From positions 62,001 to 126,000 of the forward strand of contig CAIYMO010000031.1 in the NCBI GenBank assembly GCA_903927345.1: a stretch of 64,000 bases of DNA. Direction: 5' to 3'. Positions within the stretch are counted from its first letter, which is position 1, and each line of letters starts with the position of its first letter. Shown here one piece after another: positions 43,874-51,576 of the stretch. This DNA comes from an uncultured Armatimonadota bacterium (GTDB lineage: Bacteria; Armatimonadota; Fimbriimonadia; Fimbriimonadales; Fimbriimonadaceae). A program made the translations under genes and the position numbers. The notes below the pieces were generated by a model, which saw only the letters and a program-made list of their open reading frames with translations, had not been told where the DNA came from and searched no databases.

Positions 43874-43887
43874 GGTTAATAAACAAG

Positions 43888-43923
43888 CCTACGCCCACAA
43901 CCCGGCTGGGTTGCAGGCGTAGG
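43888..43923 (-). terminator. Terminator-like hairpin downstream of cheX
   Basis: CCTACGCC...GGCGTAGG with inner CAACCC-GGCT-GGGTTG; minus strand continues CTTGTTTATT. Confidence 0.6.
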
Positions 43924-43955
43924 ACCCAAAAGTCCCGAGTGTCCGAGAATTTTGA

Positions 43956-44450
43956 TCAGGCCGCTGCGAGGGCGATCTTCGTGTCACGGAGACTCACATT
44001 GACCTCAATCTGGCCAACTCCTTCGAAAATCAATGGGATCACGAGCGTCGGCGTGTTAAACGTCGAGATTCGGATGCTGTTGCCACGAACCAGCGTTGGA
44101 GGGGTGATGTTACAAATCACACCTTGTCCCGCAAAGATTGAGGAACTGCTTCCCGTAATCATGTTCCCAAGCTCAGAGATAGCCGAAGCAACCAACTGGT
44201 CGAAAACGCGTGATGGTGCTCCCATCATCAGACTTGCGATTGCCAAAGCCGTATCCTTGGACATGCTGTACATGACCAAGCCTTCAAGGTCGCCGTTAAC
44301 TCCGCAGAGAATATTCACCGGGAGAGCAGTAAACAACTCGGGCTTTGCGGACAACGGACCCCTGGTCGGTTTCGTACCCATCATCATTTCTGCTACCGCC
44401 GAGGTCGCCTCTGCGAATGGCGCAACAAATTCAACTTTCATAAAACCCAA
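43956..44450 (-). CDS. cheX: CheX-like chemotaxis phosphatase
   Basis: 164 aa; AISELGNMITG ExxN motif. Confidence 0.85.
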   Translation of the reverse strand: MGFMKVEFVAPFAEATSAVAEMMMGTKPTRGPLSAKPELFTALPVNILCGVNGDLEGLVMYSMSKDTALAIASLMMGAPSRVFDQLVASAISELGNMITGSSSSIFAGQGVICNITPPTLVRGNSIRISTFNTPTLVIPLIFEGVGQIEVNVSLRDTKIALAAA

Positions 44451-44471
44451 TAACTCCTTTGTCGTCCGATG

Positions 44472-44834
44472 TTAGGCGGCATGACGGTTGATGACTTCAA
44501 GCACCTTATCTGCCTGGAACGGTTTAACAATGAACTCCTTGGCACCAGCCTGAAGAGCTTCAACCATCAGGTTTTGCTGCCCCATTGCCGAGCACATCAC
44601 TACCGTAGCGTTTGGATCACTGGCCCGAATCGCTTTGAGCGCCTCGATTCCGTCCATTTCCGGCATGGTGATATCCATGGTGACTAGGTCTGGTTTGAGA
44701 TCATTGTAAAGAGAAACGGATTCAACTCCGTTTGCTGCCTCTCCAACAACTTCAAATCCTGCATCCGTGAGAATGCGCTTGAGAGTAACTCGCATGAACA
44801 ATGCGTCGTCAGTGATTAAGATGCGTTTAGCCAT
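44472..44834 (-). CDS. cheY: CheY-type single-domain response regulator
   Basis: MAKRILITDDALFMRVTLKRIL...DLVTMDITMPEMDGIEAL...KPFQADKVLEVI; start at 44834. Confidence 0.93.
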   Translation of the reverse strand: MAKRILITDDALFMRVTLKRILTDAGFEVVGEAANGVESVSLYNDLKPDLVTMDITMPEMDGIEALKAIRASDPNATVVMCSAMGQQNLMVEALQAGAKEFIVKPFQADKVLEVINRHAA

Positions 44835-45628
44835 TTTTTCTCCTCGCTTGGTTTTTGATAGAAATACGGTCTCGGACACTCGAAGCCGATTCCTTTTGGA
44901 TTGAAGATGCGCTCACTGCCCCCGATGAATAGGTATCCACCCGGTCGCAAGGCATCAAAGAATCGTCGGAAGATCTGCTCCTTCGCTTCTTCAACGAAGT
45001 AGATCAAAACGTTCCGACAAACAATTAGGTCGTAGCCAGTTCCGTAGCTGTCTGCAAGAAGGTTATGGCGTTGGAACGTCATGTACTTCTTCAGCTCGTC
45101 ACTAACTGCGGCCCCTCGCGGCGTTCTGCTGAAGTACTTCTGGTACTCCTTGGGAACGTCACGAAACTCTGTGCCGAACAACACGCCATCTTTGGCCTGT
45201 TGCATTGCCGCGGCATCGATGTCAGTGCAGACAATGCGATGCGGCTTTCGAGGCGAGTGAACATCCAGAATGGAGGCCAAGCTATACGCCTCAGCACCCG
45301 TCGAACATCCCGCACTCCAAACCTTGAGCGGCTTTCCGGCTTTTAACAAATCGTCTTTGATGAACTGTTCAAGGAACACCCAGTGCTCCGGATTTCGAAA
45401 CACCTCAGTGACGTTGATCGCCAGTCGGTCCAAGAACCACTCGCGTGCCTCTCGATCCTTCAAAACGAGATCTGTCAGTTCCTCAAAGGTCTTCAGCTTT
45501 CGTTGCTCAACAAGCATCACCATTCTTCGGGTCAGCTGATCTTGCTTATACTGGTTGAAATCAATTCCTGCCACCGAATTGAATCGACGGTAGAAGTCAC
45601 AAAACTGTTTTTCACTAGGCGGCGGCAC
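44816..45628 (-). CDS. cheR: CheR-type protein-glutamate O-methyltransferase
   Basis: VTEVFRNPEHW, LKVWSAGCSTGAEAYSLA, YDLIVCRNVLIYF; GTG start at 45628 overlapping cheB. Confidence 0.94.
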   Translation of the reverse strand: MPPPSEKQFCDFYRRFNSVAGIDFNQYKQDQLTRRMVMLVEQRKLKTFEELTDLVLKDREAREWFLDRLAINVTEVFRNPEHWVFLEQFIKDDLLKAGKPLKVWSAGCSTGAEAYSLASILDVHSPRKPHRIVCTDIDAAAMQQAKDGVLFGTEFRDVPKEYQKYFSRTPRGAAVSDELKKYMTFQRHNLLADSYGTGYDLIVCRNVLIYFVEEAKEQIFRRFFDALRPGGYLFIGGSERIFNPKGIGFECPRPYFYQKPSEEKKWLNAS

Positions 45629-46643
45629 GTTTTCCTCCTTGAAGCGCAGCCATGATTGCCAAATGCAACTCATGAACTGGGAACTCACCATCGACCGCGC
45701 CGGCTTCTTTGGCTGACCTTGGCATTCCATAAACCGTGCAGGTCTCCGCAGATTCGCCCAAAACCATTCCCCCGGCCTGCTTGATCGCAAGCGCACCGTG
45801 TGTGGCGTCCTTACCCATTCCTGTGAGAATCACACCCAAAGTTCGATCTCCCAAGTGCTTTGCGCCACTCTCGAACAAGTAGTCAGCACAAGGCTTGACT
45901 CCCAGCCGCTCGGGGGCGTCGTTAAACCTCACCCGGCTCGCAGATTCAAACTCAAGGTGCTTCCCGCCCTGCGCAAGAAGCGCCAGCCCTGGCTCAAGCT
46001 TGTCGCCAGGCTCAGCTTCCCGAACCTTAAACGATCCTGCTCCAGCAAGCCTGTGGGCCAGGCTCTTGGTGAATCCAACCGGCATGTGCTGAACAATCAC
46101 GCAAGGCACAGTCATGTCCTTGGGAAAAGTCTCAAACAATGTCATCAGAGCCTTCGGACCACCCGTTGAGGAAGCGATGAGCAACACTTTGTTGCTGTTA
46201 ACGGCCTTCATCACCGGTCGGCTGCCAATCGACGGACCTCGTCCGACCCGTGCCTTAGCCGCCGTTCTAATCTTCGGAATCAACTCATTAAATGTGAGTT
46301 TCATCGTCTCAGCCGTAATCTGAGTCGGCTTCGCAATAAAGTCAATCGCGCCTATCTCAAGTGCCGCCATCGTGGCTTGTGTGCCCGAAGCCGTCAGAGT
46401 AGAGCACATCACTACCGGAGTTGGGCAGTCGGTCATGACTTCTTGCAGAGCAATCAGCCCGTTCTTGCGCGGCATCTCGATGTCCAGCGTAATCACATCT
46501 GGATTAAGATCTCGAACCTGCTTTAGAACCTCATCGCCGTTGGCAACAGTTCCAACCACAACCATATCGCCGGCCGCATTCACGGCATCGCTGATCACGC
46601 GCCGCATGAAAATTGAGTCATCAACGACCAAAACCTTGATCAT
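45615..46643 (-). CDS. cheB: CheB protein-glutamate methylesterase/response regulator
   Basis: 342 aa; REC domain plus IASSTGGPKALMTLFE, VQHMPVGFTKSLAHRL, GVILTGMGKDATHG. Confidence 0.97.
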   Translation of the reverse strand: MIKVLVVDDSIFMRRVISDAVNAAGDMVVVGTVANGDEVLKQVRDLNPDVITLDIEMPRKNGLIALQEVMTDCPTPVVMCSTLTASGTQATMAALEIGAIDFIAKPTQITAETMKLTFNELIPKIRTAAKARVGRGPSIGSRPVMKAVNSNKVLLIASSTGGPKALMTLFETFPKDMTVPCVIVQHMPVGFTKSLAHRLAGAGSFKVREAEPGDKLEPGLALLAQGGKHLEFESASRVRFNDAPERLGVKPCADYLFESGAKHLGDRTLGVILTGMGKDATHGALAIKQAGGMVLGESAETCTVYGMPRSAKEAGAVDGEFPVHELHLAIMAALQGGKRAAA

Positions 46644-47494
46644 GCAGCCTTCCTCTCTATGCTCTGAAGGTCCGCCCCTTGGCTTATTGCCATATCCAAC
46701 ATTTCATTGAGCTCGTCCATGGTTAGTCCGACCCTCTCAAATGCCTCTTGGTCCAATTGGTAAATCTGTCCGAATGCGCCCTCGTTGATTCCGCGCTCTC
46801 GCACCATGAAATCAGCAACGTGAATCAGGTCGGCAATCGGATCCGAAGTCTCGGGCAAACTGGGTTGGTGGTGATAGCGGATCGCGCTGCCATATACCCG
46901 CGGAAGGTTCCAAACATCACATAGCTCAGCCCCGACCTCAGCGTGATCGAATCCGTAAACTGCTCGTTCAATCTCATCGAGCGGACGCTCTTCTGCCTCG
47001 GCCCGTCGAACCAGAGAGTCAAAAGCGTTCTCCTTCCACACCGCAAACACAACGGTTCCGATATCGTGAAGGAGTCCGATGCAGAAAGGAAGCTCCGCAT
47101 CCGGCATCTGCTTTCGAGTTGCCATCGCCCGGACCAAGTAAGCAGTCGTTAGAGAGTGATTCCACAGCAGCACTGGGCTAATTCCCTTGCCATCAAGCGC
47201 CTTATGCAACCAAGGGAAGCTAGCAGCCACAAGCGAAAGGCTCTTGACTGTCCTCATACCTAGAACAACGACTGCGTCTGAGATTGAAGTCACCTCTCGA
47301 GTCATGCCATAGAATGCTGAGTTTGCAAGCCTGAGAATTCGCACCGAAAGGCTCGGATCTCGAGACAACGTAGCCGCAACCGTAATCGCGCTAGAGTCGG
47401 CCATATCTGCCACACGCATTACTTCGAACGCCACTTCCGGCATCGAAGGCAGTTCTGTGGTCTGCCGAATAAGTTTGTTAAGCTGCTCTGACAA
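46640..47494 (-). CDS. HDOD domain protein
   Basis: 284 aa; LPSMPEVAFEVMRV, DPSLSVRILRLANSAFYG, GLLHDIGTVV, FDHAEVGAELCDVWNLP. Confidence 0.93.
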   Translation of the reverse strand: MSEQLNKLIRQTTELPSMPEVAFEVMRVADMADSSAITVAATLSRDPSLSVRILRLANSAFYGMTREVTSISDAVVVLGMRTVKSLSLVAASFPWLHKALDGKGISPVLLWNHSLTTAYLVRAMATRKQMPDAELPFCIGLLHDIGTVVFAVWKENAFDSLVRRAEAEERPLDEIERAVYGFDHAEVGAELCDVWNLPRVYGSAIRYHHQPSLPETSDPIADLIHVADFMVRERGINEGAFGQIYQLDQEAFERVGLTMDELNEMLDMAISQGADLQSIERKAA

Positions 47495-48011
47495 ATCTCC
47501 CCTCCCCGACCTTGCAAAGCAAGTTCAATTCCCGAGAACCACATGCCACAAATACCTGCCCCGACACCAAGCATAATTGCGTGGACGTAGCATGTGTTCC
47601 TCCAAGAACCTCAGCCTCAAGCCGAATTCCGAGCGCGGCAAGATTGGTGCGAAGCGCCTGAATGTTTCGCTCGCCGATATTCAAGTTCAGATTCGGAGAG
47701 CCCGGTCCAAACTTAAAAACGTTCGCGCCACCGACCGCCACAAATCTCAATCGACTCCTTCCCGCGCCAGTCGCGACAAGTTTGTCGATTAGTGCAGGCA
47801 GGGCAAGATCCATGTAACGCCCAGGAAGGTCCAGGTCCTTTCGGCCAGTGCTGTCAGGAAGCACCACATGGGCAACCCCTCCGACTTGGGACAAAGAGTC
47901 ATAGGCCATTACGCCAATGCAGCTCCCCAGCCCATGACAGCCGACCATCGGTGCCTTGCGCGCAACGTGGATCTCACCCAATCGGGCGAGCAGAATGTCT
48001 TTTGTTTCCAT
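47478..48011 (-). CDS. cheD: CheD-type chemoreceptor glutamine deamidase
   Basis: 177 aa; LGSCIGVMAYDSLSQVGGVAHVVLP (Cys/His catalytic pattern), GGANVF, NIGERN. Confidence 0.94.
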   Translation of the reverse strand: METKDILLARLGEIHVARKAPMVGCHGLGSCIGVMAYDSLSQVGGVAHVVLPDSTGRKDLDLPGRYMDLALPALIDKLVATGAGRSRLRFVAVGGANVFKFGPGSPNLNLNIGERNIQALRTNLAALGIRLEAEVLGGTHATSTQLCLVSGQVFVACGSRELNLLCKVGEGRFVRAA

Positions 48012-48013
48012 GT

Positions 48014-48655
48014 TTAGGCAGCCAAGTTCAACCCTAGGCTTTCCCAGAGCAAATTGACCGATTCCTCGCTCGGTATAAGAAGGAAGCTTCCTTGGACGGA
48101 CTCTTCTTGGTCCCAGAGCTTTGTTTCAACAAACAGGGCGACATGCTGCTCAGAGGCTTCTGCAGCAATCGATCCCAAAATGGATCCGAACGAATCAACG
48201 GCAAGAATAGGAGGATTCGCATTGGTAAGCAGTCCCGTAAACTGCGTGAACGCCGACAGGAACGAGCCGTTGATAATGTTGCCCACCTCAACAACGGAGC
48301 TCCATTCCAGTTCAGTAAGATCGTCTGGCGACTCAGGAGCAGAACCAATCAGCATCTGCCAGAGCGCTTGGCAACTAGGCCAAGCCATGCAAAAAGCCAT
48401 GCGCCCATTAAAATCTCCATCAACAGCCATGTAAACGAGGGCATATGTCTCATCAATGTTGTCAACCAACTCCTGGAAACGATCAAATGTAATTGGCCGT
48501 ACTTGCGGGACTGAAATAAGGAAGTCGCGGCCACAAACTGATGCAAGTGCTCGCGCAGCGTGCCCTGTTCCTATATTTGCAATTTCATTCAACGCACTCA
48601 TGCGCATCTCCTGCTGCTCAAGAGCCGCAACAATACTGATCGAGTTATCCGCCAT
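48014..48655 (-). CDS. cheC: CheC-type CheY phosphatase
   Basis: 213 aa; two phosphatase motifs (NEIANIGTGHAARAL and VVEVGNIINGSF). Confidence 0.92.
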   Translation of the reverse strand: MADNSISIVAALEQQEMRMSALNEIANIGTGHAARALASVCGRDFLISVPQVRPITFDRFQELVDNIDETYALVYMAVDGDFNGRMAFCMAWPSCQALWQMLIGSAPESPDDLTELEWSSVVEVGNIINGSFLSAFTQFTGLLTNANPPILAVDSFGSILGSIAAEASEQHVALFVETKLWDQEESVQGSFLLIPSEESVNLLWESLGLNLAA

Positions 48656-48724
48656 GGATAGGTGGTTCCATATAATTGCCAGGACTCACCACAAAAATAT
48701 GGGTCTTGGTACACTGTTGGGGTT

Positions 48725-49138
48725 ATGGCCGCAATTGACTTCGACCTGGTTCGACACGCACTGGATATCGCCGTCCAGAGCCAGATGAACGAAGTTGAAT
48801 TAGAGGTTGGCGACGCCAAGTTCTCGGCCGTCATTCACAAAAAAGCCGCACCCAAGGCAGCTCCGGCTCCGGTTAACGAGACTTCAGTCTCCTCCGAGCA
48901 AGAAGTCGCGCCAAGCTCAAAGCCGATCAAAGCTCCTTCGGTCGGCATTTTCCGAACTGCCAAGGTCCCTCTCATCGCTGGCGCTACAGTCGAGAAAGGC
49001 GACGTCGTGGGAACCATCTTTGCCCTCGGCATTTCCTCTGATATCCAATCCAATATCGCTGGCACTATCTCCGACATCCTAGTCGAAGATGGGGACCCCG
49101 TCGAGTACGGGCAACCCGTCATGGAGGTCCTCATTTGA
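48725..49138 (+). CDS. accB: Acetyl-CoA carboxylase BCCP homologue lacking the biotin-accepting Lys
   Basis: 137 aa; KPIKAPSVGIFRTAK...VEKGDVVGTIFALGISSDIQSNIAGTISDILVEDGDPVEYGQPVMEVL; canonical EAMK reads FALG; adjacent to accC. Confidence 0.88.
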   Translation: MAAIDFDLVRHALDIAVQSQMNEVELEVGDAKFSAVIHKKAAPKAAPAPVNETSVSSEQEVAPSSKPIKAPSVGIFRTAKVPLIAGATVEKGDVVGTIFALGISSDIQSNIAGTISDILVEDGDPVEYGQPVMEVLI

Positions 49139-49497
49139 GGCGTGGACAAACCCTCGTAGCAACCCTCGCCGTACTTGCAATCATCGCAATCCTCGCCGTG
49201 GTGATGCTCAAAGGCACCGGTGGTGCGGAACCCAAAGCAAAAGCTGATGGGCGTGGTGTTACTGTTCTCGGCAACGCAATGGCAACCGCAAACGACTCCG
49301 CCTGCCAAAGCAACCTGAGCCAATTTCGCCAACTGATCCAAGTTCAGAAATCAACAGATGAGGAGTTCAAACCGACGACTCCCTCCGACGTTCCCGGTGC
49401 CGCTGGAGTCAGCAAATGCCCGGTCGGAAAGGAGCTCTACGTCATCGATGAAAACGGCCTCGCCCATTGCCCCCATTTAGGACACGAAAAATACTGA
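49135..49497 (+). CDS. Pseudopilin-like small protein inside the acc operon
   Basis: 120 aa, TTG start (TTGA overlap with accB); MRRGQTLVATLAVLAIIAILAVVML, ACQSNLSQFRQLIQVQK, CPVGKELYVIDENGLAHCPHLGH. Confidence 0.7.
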   Translation: MRRGQTLVATLAVLAIIAILAVVMLKGTGGAEPKAKADGRGVTVLGNAMATANDSACQSNLSQFRQLIQVQKSTDEEFKPTTPSDVPGAAGVSKCPVGKELYVIDENGLAHCPHLGHEKY

Positions 49498-50852
49498 TGC
49501 TTACAAAGGTTCTTATCGCCAACCGTGGAGAGATTGCATGTCGCGCAATCCGTGCCTGCCGTGAACTCGGCATAAAGAGCGTCGCGATTTACAGCGAGGC
49601 TGACCGCGAAAGCCTTCACGTTAAGCTCGCCGACGAAGCAATTTGCGTCGGCGCTGGCACCAACGCAGACTCCTATCTCAATCTCGCGAATGTGCTCATG
49701 GCAACCCAAATCAGCGGAGCTGAAGCTGTTCATCCCGGATACGGTTACTTCTCCGAGCGAGCCAACTTCGCCGTTGCCCTCGAGTCGCTAGGCGTCAAGT
49801 TCATCGGCCCTCCAACCGGCGCAATCGAAGCCATGGGTGACAAGGCAAGCGCTAAAAAAGCCGCCGTCGCCGCAGATTGTCCCGTCGTCCCAGGTTCCGA
49901 CGGCCCTGTCGCCACCGACGCAGAAGCAATTCAAGTCGCCGAAGAAATCGGCTACCCCGTCCTCCTCAAAGCCGTCGCCGGCGGTGGTGGTCGCGGAATC
50001 CGCCGAGTCAACAACTCCGAAGAGCTCAGCGGCCTCTGGAAAATGGCAACTGCCGAAGCGCAAGCATCGTTCGGTTCCGGAGAGATGCTGGTCGAAAAGT
50101 TTGTCATCAATCCTCGCCACGTCGAAATCCAAGTCTTCGGAGACACCTTCGGAAACATGGTCTATCTCGGCGAGCGTGAGTGTTCAATTCAAAACCTCCG
50201 CCACCAAAAGCTGGTCGAAGAAGCACCTTATGCCGACCTCCCCGCCGAAGTCCGAAAGAAGATGGGCGAGGCCGCGGTCCGCGTGGCGTCCAGCGTCGGC
50301 TACCAAAACGCCGGCACTGTGGAATTCCTCGTCGACACCGAATTCAACTTCTACTTCCTCGAAATGAACACGCGACTCCAGGTCGAGCACCCAGTCACGG
50401 AAGAAATCACGGGCATAGATCTCATGCAACTTATGCTTCGCACGACGAGCGGCGAAAAGCTACCGTTCACCCAGGAAGACATCACGCTCAAGGGACACGC
50501 GATAGAGGCTAGAATCACCGCCCAAGACCCTGACAACGACTTCTCGCCGTCAACCGGAAAGATCACCGGATGGCGCGCTCCAATGGGCCGAGGAGTTCGC
50601 ATGGAATCCCATTGCTACGCAGGTCTGACCGTCACCCCGTTCTACGATCCGCTTCTTGCCAAACTGATCGTGCGTGGCGAAACCCGGGCCGAAGCCGTCT
50701 CCAAGCTACAAGCCGCCCTCCACGAGTTCGAAGTCGAAGGAATCGCTACCAACATTCCATTCCTTCGCCGACTCGCCGCAACGCCGTCCTATGTGGAAGG
50801 TAACTTCGACACGGGCTTCATTCCGAAGTTCCTCGATGGTGAGGCTGTTTGA
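49497..50852 (+). CDS. accC: Acetyl-CoA carboxylase biotin carboxylase subunit
   Basis: MLTKVLIANRGEIACRAIRACRELGI; GGGGRGIRRV; EMNTRLQVEHPVTEEITG; start at 49497 overlapping the pseudopilin stop. Confidence 0.97.
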   Translation: MLTKVLIANRGEIACRAIRACRELGIKSVAIYSEADRESLHVKLADEAICVGAGTNADSYLNLANVLMATQISGAEAVHPGYGYFSERANFAVALESLGVKFIGPPTGAIEAMGDKASAKKAAVAADCPVVPGSDGPVATDAEAIQVAEEIGYPVLLKAVAGGGGRGIRRVNNSEELSGLWKMATAEAQASFGSGEMLVEKFVINPRHVEIQVFGDTFGNMVYLGERECSIQNLRHQKLVEEAPYADLPAEVRKKMGEAAVRVASSVGYQNAGTVEFLVDTEFNFYFLEMNTRLQVEHPVTEEITGIDLMQLMLRTTSGEKLPFTQEDITLKGHAIEARITAQDPDNDFSPSTGKITGWRAPMGRGVRMESHCYAGLTVTPFYDPLLAKLIVRGETRAEAVSKLQAALHEFEVEGIATNIPFLRRLAATPSYVEGNFDTGFIPKFLDGEAV

Positions 50853-51475
50853 GCACTCCCTTCGGCTTTCGACGGGTTGCCCGAGAGTGCGCTCTGCGCG
50901 CAATCTACACCTGTGAACTTTCACAAGTTGGACTCGACGAAGCACTCGAACTAACGTTCGATGCCTTCCACGACGACGAACAACTTGAAGACCTCACCAA
51001 AGGCGTGGAGTACCCCGACGCAACCCTCGACCTTGTATTCCGCTTTGCCCGAGCTCTTGCCAACGGCACTTGGAAAGGCCGAGTCGCCCTCGACCGAGCA
51101 ATCTCCGCAGCTATCCCTGATTACGACTTCAACCGGCTTGCCGCCATCGACCGCAACGTCATGCGTCTTGCCTTGTACGAGCTTAACGAATACCTCTATA
51201 TTCCGCCTGCGGTCACCATCAATGAAGCCGTCGAGATGGCGAAGAAGTACAGCACCGCCGAGAGCGGAAAGTTTGTCAATGGAGTTCTCGGAACCCTGGT
51301 CACAAAGACACCCAAAGCCAACTACGATCCCAAGACTGCGCCGAGCGATCCAGACCTTGGTGAAGCTGAGCGGATCTTCCGAGCTCCCAAAATCGAACTC
51401 GAAGAGGAAACGATCGATGCGGACTCTGAACAAGGGAAAATCGTTAACCGATTTGGCTGGACAATTAAGCAGTAG
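50849..51475 (+). CDS. nusB: Transcription antitermination protein NusB with C-terminal extension
   Basis: 208 aa, TTG start; RECALRAIYTCELSQ, AAIDRNVMRLALYEL, TINEAVEMAKKYSTAESGKFVNGVLG. Confidence 0.92.
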   Translation: MSTPFGFRRVARECALRAIYTCELSQVGLDEALELTFDAFHDDEQLEDLTKGVEYPDATLDLVFRFARALANGTWKGRVALDRAISAAIPDYDFNRLAAIDRNVMRLALYELNEYLYIPPAVTINEAVEMAKKYSTAESGKFVNGVLGTLVTKTPKANYDPKTAPSDPDLGEAERIFRAPKIELEEETIDADSEQGKIVNRFGWTIKQ

Positions 51476-51576
51476 GCACTACGCCCAAACGCACGCTACG
51501 TTCACTGATGTGGAAAAGTCGCGCTGACTTTGCGCGTCCTCAAGCTGTACTATACGCTTAAGAAATTCCTATTTCG

